Position numbers and translations under genes: made by a program
Part shown: positions 32,064-43,126 of the stretch, piece after piece
Layout: the number at the start of each line of letters is the position of its first letter
How positions within the stretch are numbered: the stretch's first letter is position 1
Source: Lactarius indigo
Lineage: Eukaryota > Basidiomycota > Agaricomycetes > Russulales > Russulaceae
NCBI GenBank assembly: GCA_025766275.1
Contig: JAFKAC010000009.1
Coordinates: 1,860,001 to 1,924,000 of the forward strand
Length of the DNA: 64,000 nt
Reading direction: 5' to 3'
The notes under the pieces: model-generated
What the model saw: the letters and a program-made list of their open reading frames with translations, nothing else
Databases searched by the model: none
What the model was told of the DNA's origin: nothing

Positions 32064-35000
32064 TTATTTCCTCTTCTTCTTCTTCTTTCCGCCAGCAGGC
32101 GCCCATTCGTCTCCACCTCCTCCAGTAGCAGCAGGAGCGCTAGGGGTGACCGGTGTACCCTTCTTCTTCTTCGTCTTCACTGGGATGCCCCATTCGTCAT
32201 CAGCTGCCTTCTCGGGATCTTCTTCTCCACCTCCACCTTCGCCTTCACCGCCTCCCTCGCCTCCCTCGGGCGAGTCGCCGGCTGTTGTCGGCCCAGCAGT
32301 GGCCGCATCAGGTACAGCTGGAACATCAGTCTTGACTGTGAGGTGTTCCCTGGTGTGGGGCTCTTCTTGGAGAGACTCTCCTTGCGGTTCTCCTTCTTGC
32401 GGCGCTCCGTCCTGTGGTGCTCCGTCCTGTAGCGCTTCTTCTTGTGGCGCTCCTTCCTGCGGTGCTCCTTCTTGTGGTGCTCCTTCTCCTTGTGTCTCTG
32501 CTGGTGGCACGTCCGTAAGAGGCTGCCACAGTGACTCGCCACTTTCCGCAGGGGCATGCTGCCCCGAAGTAGGATCGGCGTTCGAACCATCACCCAAAAG
32601 ATCCGTAGTCGACGGGTTAACCGACTTGTTCGCCAATGGATCCATCCCGAACCACCCTGAGTTGGATCTACTGTTATTGCCCGTCGCAGAGCCCCACCCA
32701 CCGGCACCCGTTGACTCAGCAACGGAGGGTGCGAGACTGGCCGCGGCCCCCCATCCAGGAGTCGAAATCTTTGGCGTCGGAGGTTTGCTTTTGTTTTTAT
32801 TCCCGAAACCCCAGCCACCGAGAGCGGATGTCGCAGCTCCGAACAGACTCCCACCCACACCCCCACCTAACGCGCCACCCAATCCAGGGAATGAGACCGA
32901 TTCACCCTGAGTCGGAGCTGGATCTGGAGCCGGAGGTGCAGCCGGTGGGTCATCCGGATTTGCTACGAAGAAACCGCCAGGAGGATCAGATGGTTCGTGT
33001 GATGGCTCGGGATTACCCTGAGAAGTGACTGCGTCGTGAACAGGATCTTCGTGAACAGTCGCAAGTAGTGACTGAGCCGCGGATGGTGCTTTCGCTACCT
33101 CGGCAACGGGCGCTTCCTCGGATGCACTGACGCCCCATGCATCGGCGGTAGGTTCTGCTGGCTTCGGGGTCTGGGCTCCCTTGGGCGTCGCTGCCTTACT
33201 TCCCACCTTGCTTGCTGTTTTGCTCGTTGCCCTGCTAGCTTTTCGGGATGACCCTTTTGACTTGGGTGGTTGAAACGAGAATCCATCATCATCAGCGGCA
33301 GCGGTCGCAGGCTCTGACTGCTCGGGCATATGCGCAGGTACTTCTGCATCGGTTGCAGGGGCAAGGGGTCCTGCTTCTGCCACAGGTATTTGTGCCTCCG
33401 CCTCAGTGTTGGGTGCCGCGGGCTCAATGGGCTGAGGCGACACTGCGCGAGTTGGGGGCTTCGTCGGCACGCGAGAGACGGGTTTTGGTGTCCCCACAGT
33501 TTGCTGTTCGCTTGGCACTGCTTCTTGTTCAAGTATAATCTCACGAGGCTGGGGCGACGCTGCACGGGTTGGGGGCTTCGTCGGCACACGAGAAGCAGGT
33601 TTTGGTGTCCCAGCAGGTTGCAGTTCGCTTTGTACTGCTCCTTGTTCGGGCATAGTCACAGGAGGTTCTGGTAGCGTTGCATCAGCTGGAGGAAAGAGAT
33701 GACCAGGGGAGGTCGTACCCAACACCGAGCCTCTGGGTGTCGCGACTGCCGGAGGCTGAGACCCATTGCTATATATTGACAACCCTCTGGGCGTGCCACC
33801 TGTGCGTGGTGACCCAGCAGTAGTAGGTATCCTTGAAGCAGCTTTGGGCGTGGCCGGCGGCTTTGGTGATGTGGCCATGGCACTGGCAGATACCGGTATA
33901 CGTGAGGGAGATGCGCTTGCGCGCGGCGTCTCCGTCTTTGGAGTTTTGGGCGGCTCGCTACGATAAGTCTCGAACATGCCCGCCTGTCCTCCGGGGTCTG
34001 CCCCAGGGTCCGCGTGGACTACCTCCGGAATGGCCGAGCCTTCAGGTACGGAAGCAAGCGGCTGGAGAGCATTGAGAATCGCACTCCGTGATGTAGGGCC
34101 CTCGAGTGGTGAAGCGAGGACAGAGTTACTGGCACTTGGCCCAATAGAAGGAGGAGCATTGCCCCAGACGGAGTTTAGTGTCTCACTGAGACGACCGGAA
34201 CCACTACGCCGCGACGAGTTGGAGTCGGTGAGTGCAATGGGGCCTGGGATTTCGATGCCACTAGGTATGTTGCGCGACATCGACATGGAGCGCGAGTGAA
34301 CACCTGAGCCCGTGTTCTCACGCCCCTTGCCCTTGTCGATGACATCAGGCTCGGGTGGAGAATCGCGTGATTTGCTGGAGCGAACGCTAGTGGCCGCATT
34401 GGGTACCTCGAGGTAGGACTTCTCGGGAACGGGGAGATGAGATTCGATGGGAGGTGATGGCGCGCGGGAAACATAAGCGGACGGTACCGGGTCGTCATCA
34501 TCGAGGTCGTCTTCTTCTGCACGCTGACCTCCTTCGTTGTAGATGATACTGGCCGGTCCGCTGTATGTCGCGTCAGCGTTAGAAGTAATGCAGTAGGAGG
34601 CGTGGATACTCACTAGCGAGTTCTTCCCTGTAATTTGAAGCACTGATTAGTAGTGAGTGAACCTATTGAACGAAGGGACTCACACTATCCACCCACTTGA
34701 TCCTGGCTTTGAATTCTGTCAACCCAAAATGGATCTCTACGCTGAATACTATTGTCCAGTACGTCTTCCCGTTCCTTCCTGGCTTTGACTGGGCGCTACC
34801 TGAGAGCGGTGACAAATCGGCCTGGACAATGCACAGCGTAGTGAAATCTGCTGCTTGGCGATTGATCCACATTGGAGTAGATGTACCGCCACGATAACAC
34901 CAGATCTCGACTTCAAAGACCGAGAGCGTGGCAAGGGAAGTGACTTCAGTACAATACTTGCGAGTGAAAACGCTGGACTCTTTAACCTTCACTCCCTAAA

Positions 35001-36904
35001 GAGGCAAGTCGTCAGGGATTTAGGCAATAAGTGAGAGGTTATGACGTACTCTGGCGAGTATGCAGTCAAAAGCGTCCGCAAGAAGCTTTGGACCCGAAGG
35101 AAGCTCACACATCCTGTCCTGCCTCGCAACATGATCCGGATCGTCTGGGTTATACTCTCGCAAAAACTCTACTCCATACATAAATTTGGACATCCGAGCT
35201 GACACATGGTGGTCACAATAAAAGCCGATCGCACCGTCTGCGACAGCTTTGGACCTATGTTATACGTGAGTCCCGTATTTTAGCAGCAAGCAAAGGAGCT
35301 GACGTCTGGTTGTCTGGTCTGCTCACAGTGACGCCCAGAGGGGCGAGGCGCTCTTGCAACTGGCCGAATAACCAAGGGCTTGCAGCGAATCCGCCGACCA
35401 GCCAGACCGACTGAAAACTATCACTTCAACACGAACAAAGGCATCTTAAGGCAACGCTACCTTCACAAAACCACCTGTAGTCTCTACCTGGTGTGTTATT
35501 GAGTTAATGGCAGCTTCTATCGACGGCTCGAAAAGCTCTGCGACTTCAGCCCTGGATAGGTCTTAGCTTAGTGCAAATAGCACAGAAAGAGACCCTCACC
35601 CCGTCAGCTTTAGCTGACCTTGACGGATACCGGCAGCAAGGTCTTTATCAAGAGGTGAACCGAACTGTACATATTGCGGCTCTTTCTTGTCACGGAACAG
35701 ACGCTTAGTCGTCTCATCGAAGCGCTTGGTGATATGTTCGAGGGAGTCAGGAGTACCGTATTTGGAACTACGAAGCTTGTCTTACATAGAGATGAGGGGG
35801 TATAACAGAGCAATGAGTTAGAGATTGACCAACCTTCAAAGAAGGCGCGAGCCCTCCGACTAACGAACACAGATCCAGCAAAAACGCCTGAAAAAAGGGT
35901 GAACACAGCTTCAAGTGCCATGTGAACGATTACGCACAGTCTGGAGGGGCAATCTCTTCCATAACGAGGGGTGCAGTTCCCCGTACCGCATAGGAGCTGA
36001 TATCTAGCGTCCCTCCCCCAGCGTCAGCAACAAGAAAACCATTTCCCGAGTATCCCTAAATTTTTGGTGACAGTCGTGACTTTAATATAAAGAGAGTTGG
36101 ACAAGGCACGCACTGTGAGCATCTCTTTGGCGAGACCATTCAAAACGCAGGCATGCAAACTAGCCTCTCCTTCAGTGACAAATCGTATTCGGGCCTTTCC
36201 AGCATCCGTATCGGGAATAAGGCCACCATGAACTGCGGCTCTACGCATTTTGGTCTGCTGGGCGCCTTCCCAGCCGTTCGGATGGCTGAGGACGACTTGA
36301 AGGTCATCTTCCACAGCACGCCATAATGCAGAGCCACCGGCGTGGGTGTCGATAATAAAACTTTTTGTACAGCGGAAGAGATAGCCGAGGTATTCCCCGA
36401 ATACTTCCACAGCAGATTTGCCCTTGGGAAGAGATGGCAGTCGCATCCCATTCATTTTGAGTTTCATGCTCTGAGGCCTCAGCCGAAGCTTGAATCTGGG
36501 GGTGACGGCATGGAACAACCGACAACCAGAGGATGCGATAGAGTACTAACAGTTCTGCCTTGGTCCAACCTTCATCCTCGGCGAGATCGACGATTGCAGT
36601 GCTGTCAGCTTCCGCTCCGGCAACTTTCATGTTGCCGTCTTGATCGTAAAACATGATCGTCGGTATTTTGTAGCTACCCGCGACATGCTCCTGTCCGGGA
36701 TACCTAATAAACTGGGGATGAGAGGAATAGATCGGAGGGAGTGAACGGTAATATGCACCGAGTGACGCCGTGGATCTTTGGAATCTCGTTTGGTTCAAGG
36801 ATCGCATATGAGACACCGCTGAAAGTTGTGCCGACATCAAAAGCAAGCACGAGGGAACGTGTATTCCCACTGTAAGGTTTACGGGTGTCGCTGGTGACGG
36901 TCAT
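32064..36904 (-). CDS. Hsp70-like ATPase (HSPA12-type) with a long disordered C-terminal tail
   Basis: About twelve exons. The N-terminus holds the actin-like ATPase signatures. Phosphate 1 is LVLAFDVGTTFSGVSYAIL, phosphate 2 is FLVADAGGGTLDISSY, and the adenosine motif is VWLVGGFAASPWLFGQL. Intervening pieces are typical of fungal HSPA12-like proteins (SFIIDTHAGG, FVTEGEASLHAC, EFLREYNPDDPDH). After YCTEVTSLATLSVFEVEIW and FKARIKWVDS, a 14-nt micro-exon (34627-34614) joins to GPASIIYNEGG in the last exon (34560-32064), which alone encodes about 830 residues. That tail is Pro/Ser/Thr/Ala-rich, has repeated TPKP.SRVPTKPPTRA units, a GAPQE repeat block and a Lys-rich end (GGKKKKKRK). No peptide-binding domain of classical Hsp70 is seen. 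Confidence 0.82.
32380..32500 (-). repeat. Coding minisatellite encoding GAPQE-type pentapeptides
   Basis: About nine consecutive 15-nt units encode variants of E/D-G-A-P-Q inside the tail of the Hsp70-like protein. Units are near-identical, so length changes by slippage or unequal exchange are expected. Confidence 0.75.
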
Positions 36905-37296
36905 GAGGGACCGTTACCTGGTGTGTGACGAGAGGGCGAGTGAAGATGAGAGAAGGAAAAAGAAGGAGGGGAAGGGGCGCGTGTATGCGTGTATGCGCGT
37001 GGGAGTGTAAAAAGGGAGAGATAAAGAAAGATCTCGGAGAAGACATATTAGAGAAACGTGGTGAATGGAACGAGGCCAAAGTGTGCCATTCATGGAAAGA
37101 TAGATCATTCGATCCGGCCGGTGTCTCGGCCTCGCGCAATTCAGACTCAAGGCCACTCGAGGTCACGGTGATGCCGCATTTACACCCTTTTCACATCGCC
37201 GCACTTTCCTGTCCTGCCAGGCTCTATCACCCTTCAAAAAGCAATACAATCCTTCCTAATTACTGTGCGCTGGATCGCTCACTTTCCCCACCCATT
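36905..37296. promoter_or_regulatory. Shared upstream region of the Hsp70-like and coiled-coil genes
   Basis: 392 bp between divergent start codons. The part next to the Hsp70-like gene is purine-rich on the plus strand. An open frame runs through it on the plus strand but lacks features of coding sequence, so I place the coiled-coil start at 37297. Confidence 0.5.
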
Positions 37297-39044
37297 ATGA
37301 TTCCTCTCAAGGCTAACATCCAGGTCCAGGTACCCAAAGGAACCACCGTCGAGCTCTTTGCGCTCAGGAAACCCTTTGCTTCTCTCATCTCTTCCGATAG
37401 GAGTAAAGACGGCACCCCTCATCGTGCCCACAGCCTCCCCCCTCCCCCTTCCCAATCAGACAATCTGGCTCGCGGTCGTGCTGCTGGACGCAGGCGTAGA
37501 GGTGGTGACCAGTCATCCCCCTCTGTTTCTACAGAGCGCTCTTCAATCGGCAAACCTAACCATTCCCCTCAACCATCTCGTGTGGAACCTTCTAATGCTA
37601 TTGTTGCTTCCCTACGCAGCGAGCTCGACGCTACCCGCTCAGAGCTTACGAGGTCCCAATCAGACGCCACAAAGCTGGCCGAGAAGTATCGCATCCTAGA
37701 GCGGGTTCTCCAGGACGCTAAGGATGCCCTCCGATCTCGTGATAAACAGATAGAGGATCTCAAGCGTGAGAGGGACTTTGCCATGGCAGACCGCCGATCC
37801 CGTGGTCCGGTCAGAGATTTTGACCGCCGCGCCCTCAGGTACGACGCTCGCCGTTCAAGCGGTACACGTAGCCCCAGCAGTAGGACTGCTTACGACTCCG
37901 ACCATGACCACGACCTTGACGAACTCTCCCTTATGAAATCAGCCAGCCCGTTCCGTGGGCGCGGGCGCCGAAACAAATCTCTTCCTCCGGTTCCCGGACC
38001 TCGCGTCGTCACAGCTACATATGATGACGGCTGCCCTCCCCCCGGTCTCGAGGTCTTTCTCACAAAAACGGATTCTTGTTCAGGCGCACAAGTCATCCAA
38101 GCAGTTCAAGACCTCAATACGGAGATTATACAACTTGCCGCGGGGGCGACGGAGAATGTGACTCTTCAGGGTCGTGACAAGACGCCACAAGCGCGCATGA
38201 ATCAAGCCAATAAGGGTGTTACTTCAAGATTAGGCGCTGCCTTTGCCGGCCTCCTCGTGTCAAGAGACCACTCAGAAGAGCCCGCCCTCCTCCAGTTTGG
38301 CCTGCAGGCATGCGTTGCAACCTGTGTTGCCCGTCTTCTAGGTGTTTTCTGTGTTGGACTACCCCTGGCGACCAATGAGCTGTTCCTCCAGCTGCATACC
38401 CGCCTACATGCAACAGGTATGTTATGTCACTAATACCTTGCCTTAAGCACCCTGCCCCTTCCACTTCGCACTTGCCACTATTCCGCTTACTGAAACGTCG
38501 CTGGGGCACTTGTCAGAGCCTCAAGCAACTTCTTCACGTTGGCGCGCTCTCACGCTTGCCCACCTTCGCGTACTCAACCCGCGGATCGAGGAAGCAGCAG
38601 TACATGATTTTATCACGCAAATCCTACGCGCCTGGGCGGACGTTCTCGTCCTTTGTGGTTGTGCACCCTCCGAGCTCACGCTGGACGCATTAGCGGTCTC
38701 GCTACGGACCACAGACGCAACGTGTGGTTCGCTCAGCGTGTGCCCTTGCGCAGGTGTTGCACGAGGAGGTCATGTCGACAAATTTCGAAGTGATTCTCGC
38801 GAAGCAGGGACACGAATTTGACGCATCTTTCATGACCAACGCGTTTGGTACATTTGGGGAGGCGTCCGGTACTGTTCTGTGTTCTACGGAGCTCGGTTTA
38901 AGGTGTTCAACAAAGAAGAACGCAAGAGCCGCGGCGGACGGATTGGTTGAAGGGACCGTCGACCAGACGATGTTATTGTTACCAAAGGTCATTTTAGAAG
39001 GGGTAGCGGATCTTCTGGATGGGAAGGGTCGGGCAGATGATTGA
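37297..39044 (+). CDS. Coiled-coil protein of unknown function, paralogue of the gene at 16034
   Basis: The start MIPLKANIQVQVPKG is followed by a Ser/Arg-rich low-complexity part and a coiled coil (ATRSELTRSQSDATKLAEKY and after). The conserved block is FLTKTDSCSGAQVIQAVQDL, and after an intron (38417-38516) comes EPQATSSRWRALT, exactly as in the paralogue. A second intron, 38696-38753 (GTCTCG...GCGCAG), would join in phase to VLHEEVMSTNFEVIL. Alternatively that stretch is coding and carries a +1 frameshift near 38700, because its translation resembles the paralogue. The C-terminal part (GTVLCSTELGLRC, LLPKVILEGVADLL) also aligns with the paralogue. Function unknown. Confidence 0.7.
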
Positions 39045-39240
39045 TTCAACGGAACACCTATTCGGAACTGGAGGGACATCTCGGCCATTTACCTTTTTTT
39101 TTTTTTTACTTTTACTTTTTTCATTGTATACCGTGACGACCAAGTTGATATCCACATTACTTGCATGAGGAAGTCCAGAAATACTGTAATGTATATATGT
39201 ATCTTCGTATCTGCACACTTCCTAACTTAGGCACCAGTCC

Positions 39241-40609
39241 ATGCCACTCTGCACCAACTGTGCCGAAACAGTAGCCTACCTGTACACGCTCTATCACTCC
39301 GTCAACAACGTCAGATTAGAACAGTGTGTTCGTATGCATTTCCTCCCTCCTTTGACACCCCTCACCATGCTGGTTTGTTGCAGCCGTCGTGTCGCGCACC
39401 TGCGGATGCCTACGTCGAACATGACCCACTCGTCATCGCACTAGATCTCATTCTCCTTAAGCGTGGGGTCTACAGGCACTTACTCTTCAATCGCGGGACC
39501 CCTCCCAGGAAGTTGGACCAAAATGCGCGGGGATACGATCGATTGAGGGAACAGAGTCCAGAGGATAAATTCGCGGAGGATAGGAATAGGGAAATGGTGA
39601 GAGTCAGTTCGTATCTGAGCTTTTGACTGGCTGCTTCATCTACTAGACCCGTCGATGGTTGATCATACGCATTGGTGCGGGCGTCGTGCTTGTGGATTCA
39701 CGTAGGTTCATTCGTGCACTTCTGGCCTTCTAAGTGGTGATCGATGATCACTGGCGCTGCAGTTGTGCGATGGTCGCGTATCCGTACGATTCTCTACAGC
39801 CTTTCTTTGTCTCCAGCTGTCATATCTTACGACCCTTAGGTAGCAACAGCCCCCTACTCAAACTGGAATCCAGTTCGTGGATAGACAATGGAGAAGCCTC
39901 TGCGTTCCTACGCATCCTATTGGGCAGCTTTGTAGGTATGTGCGTTAAGGAGTTCGGGAGGAATTACTTCTCTGGACCTCCCGTATGAGCACAGAAACGA
40001 CCACGTTCCATGGTGGGATCACGTTGGCTTCCATTCTCATGCTCACAGCTCTCGACTGGGTCGCAAGGTGGCAAAAGCGTTCGAACCCACCGTCTAGCAT
40101 CCGCCAACAGCTCAGGCAAGTTCCCGTGTTCCACTCGACCTATGCATCTCTTACAAGAACCGGGCACCCAGATACTCACACATTTCTCTTTGTCTGTTCT
40201 ATTCTTCGTTCACGAAGTTTATGCTTCTCGCGGTCTTGTCGGTCTGGGGATCGCAAGCGCAGAAGGACATCCCTCCTCCCACGTACGTGTACAATATGCC
40301 ACTAGACAGCCAGCTCTGGCATCTTTTGGACGATGATGTTTTGGATCGGACGTGGCTAGTGCGTAACCTATTGGGAGGCATGTCTACTGGGTTCGGGTTA
40401 CGAGGTGTGTGTCGTGCTTTTCTTCGGTCCCATAGAATTGTACAGGTTCTGATATTTTCCAAGTGGTGTTGGACTGCCATCCATTTTTTACCACCCTTGT
40501 CATTTTCTCGGGTTGGGCGTTCAAAACTGGCGTTGTCAGTCTCGTGAGGGACTTCATTGGCCCAGGCAACGGCGTCGAAGAGACATGGCTCGCATATAGC
40601 ATTCCTTGA
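39241..40609 (+). CDS. ARV1: ARV1-like zinc-binding lipid homeostasis protein
   Basis: ARV1 is an ER membrane protein involved in sterol and GPI-intermediate transport. The N-terminal ARV1 homology domain is split by an intron between the two Cys pairs: MPLCTNCAETVAYLYTLYHS and RLEQC, then PSCRAPADAYVEHDPL. It continues with DLILLKRGVYRHLLFNRG. Later exons are hydrophobic: TRRWLIIRIGAGVVLV, SAFLRILLGSFVG, FHGGITLASILMLTALDW, FMLLAVLSVW and, at the end, FFTTLVIFSGWAFKTGVVSL. The stop is at 40607-40609. About seven exons; those in the middle (39600-40000) are the least certain. The C-x2-C...C-x2-C zinc site and the membrane segments make the family assignment firm. Confidence 0.87.
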
Positions 40610-43126
40610 ACCGCCGGTATTGCGACGAACTTGAATCTGATTTGATTGATCTTTCCTTTTTCTGTCGGATGGTCGTCCTCGTGTTAGACTTTCGTTCTAG
40701 AAAATCGTTATCGGAGAAGTTACAAGATGACCGCGTTACGCTGTATCTATACACGGAATGCGCTAAGTACCCACGGAAATGCGTTGCACCGGTCGGCGCG
40801 CCTTGTTTTCGATATTAACTCAACATATCCCTACGAACTTCTAATACCAAATCTAATGTCAAATGGACGATAGCTGCGGTGACAAATTTCTGGAAGGCTA
40901 ATTGGCGTGTGGGCAATTATTAAGTGTATGTGATACACTTCTTTTCCATTTCATTTCATTGGCGAGAAGAGCGATAACTTGAACCTCAAGGGGCCGAACA
41001 GCTGGATCCTCCCATTAACGTCACTGTCTGGAGCATCTTTATTCACCTGTCGACCGTTTACAGATATTGCGAGGATAGAATACTGAATAAAACACGAAGG
41101 TGTCGTCTTTCTGTCATATCTAACACGGTGGACGTGGACGGATTTTGACTAAACCTTCGTTCCATCCGCCTGACACTCTATCGGCCCTGCCCTGTTCAGA
41201 TGCGGCATCTTCCTAATTTCACAACATCGCGGTCCAGCTCTTCGAACATATTACAGAATTTTAGCTGATACGGACTAACTACAAGTTAAATTCAGAAGGT
41301 CCCTATTCTCGATCCTGGTCCTGGTTAAATTTGGGGTGTCGTGTTCCTGACTGGGTTCACAAGGCGTGCATTTCGTGGCGCTCGTTACACCGCGGCAGGA
41401 CGGGCGACCAATAGAAATGGCACTGTGACCCTTGATCGTGAACAAGCACTGTATCGGGGAGATAAGGTTCGTATATCACAGGTCTTTAATTGCGACTTAC
41501 AGTCGTGGAAAGGCGCTCTTTCTCTTTTTCGTAGGTGACCGGACCCCGCATTACGCCCACCATTCTGGAAGACTCCGTTCTGGAACGTCTGTGGGGAAAT
41601 TAATCGCTGTAAGGATGGATTCAAGTTCACATGGAATCCACCGGCGCACGATTTGTTTTGAATCACAAGCCACGTGTGTGAGTTTAGCGCGTTCCACCGA
41701 AGTCACTTCGTAGACCATGTATGTTTCTAGGGTCGCAGCCTTTTCTCACTCGAATGTCGCACCGCGACAAAGAAAACCCGGTTGAATTACGGCCATGGCG
41801 CCACGATGTTCGAGCCGACGGGCTTCCATGACGCAATTCCAGACGCATTGCTCAAGTGGGCACCACTTGCAACTCTGGAGAGGGAATTGTCGCGGTATTT
41901 CCCTCACTCATGTGTTCCAGTGGTCCGGCTGTATTCGCAAGTGGGCGGGAAACCGCGACTATTTCTGGAATGGTGTGAATGCCCTGATAACCGTGGAACT
42001 TTCCTGGTCTCGACCGGTTGATCTGCCGGCGGGTTCGCATTGTGGAACCTATTCTCCAACTTCCGATTGTCCCATTACCTTTGTGACTATCCCCCGTATG
42101 TGACCCCCCTCTTGATGGGCTAGGACCTACTAAATCTGTGTCCGCGTCCATCAATGCTTTTACCGGACTAGCTTACCCTCTTGATAAAGCATTGAGTGCT
42201 CCTGTGGGAGGTGCGTCAGTTATACCGGTCATTGCCAACAGCAACGTCGACATTGCTGCAATGGATATGTGAGACGGCGTACTTTGTCTACATCCACTCT
42301 CACTATGCCGCCAAAAAACAGTCGCAAGTCAGCCATTCGCCGCAAACTCGATGCACAGTTGGACCTTTATCTCCGATTCTCCGTATCCGTGGTATCCAGG
42401 TCAGAAACAGTTCGACAAGGAACCTCAGCGCGCTCTGCGAGTCCTCCACCGGAGACTGCAAACAACACGGCAACCGACCTGCTATCTGACTTCCTTGGAT
42501 TGCGCCTGTTGCCGGATTCATTCAAACCATTTTTGCTCTCAGAATCGGACTTTCTCTCTGGCACCACCGGGTCTAGGTGTTCATCTTGCTCTGCATGGCG
42601 TCCGTTTGGTGACGCGAATTGGCGTACGACGTGTTGTTAAATGTACAGTAGCAGCATGCAATTGAAACCTTGTGTTGCGGACGGTTCGTTGCAATTGTTG
42701 AGTGGATAATCCCAGAATATTTCAACGACGACGGCCCCAATTGAAAACAACACCCCACTGACGGCGGTCAACGGTCAAAAACGATCGACATAAGCCAGAA
42801 GAAAATATAGTGTCTGTTCGTTATTTCGCGTCGCTATGCGCTGGGTAATGAATAATACGCTGCCAGCAATATGATGTCATGGTCCGCTTCACTTTTGACT
42901 AGGTGGGATATCGCTTGAAGACTGACCTCAGAGACGTCGTACCTTTCACTTGTTTCAGTATGTTCTGTAAAGATTTCCCTCCGACAACGGAATCCAGGTT
43001 GATGGAGGACTCGGATGCAGTTCAATTTTTGAGGTCTACAGCGAATTTTTGAAACGCGGACATGTGACTCTTGTCTGGGGCAATATCATTCCGTTCGCAC
43101 TTCGAAAGAACGATCGACGCTAAGTG
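40610..43126. other. 2.5-kb island with broken coding-like fragments, unidentified
   Basis: I could not build a gene here. Several plus-strand stretches look protein-coding but lie in different frames with stops between: FEPTGFHDAIPDALLKWAPL (about 41810-41870), FQWSGCIRKWAGNRDYFW (about 41910-41970), KSVSASINAFTGLAYPLDKA followed by PVGGASVIPVIANSNVDIAA (about 42130-42270), and EVYSEFLKRGHVTLVWGNII (about 43030-43090) that ends shortly before the NOM1 ATG. It may be a decayed gene or an inserted foreign sequence. Confidence 0.35.

Noticed and set aside
32146..32910. Plus-strand frame of about 250 codons opposite the Hsp70-like tail
   Set aside because: It is the antisense of the repetitive tail (Pro/Ser/Gly/Cys-rich) and has no domain.
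34560..34690. The junction between the Hsp70-like core and the long tail seemed to lack one base
   Set aside because: A 14-nt micro-exon with AG and GT borders at 34627-34614 restores the expected family sequence.
36925..37296. N-terminal extension of the plus-strand coiled-coil gene back to 36925
   Set aside because: The frame is open but highly basic and purine-rich without coding character, and it overlaps the likely promoter of the divergent Hsp70-like gene.
41900..42110. Viral capsid origin for the fragment with FQWSGCIRKWAGN
   Set aside because: The resemblance to a jelly-roll capsid strand is too short and the frames are broken; I keep it only as an unidentified island.
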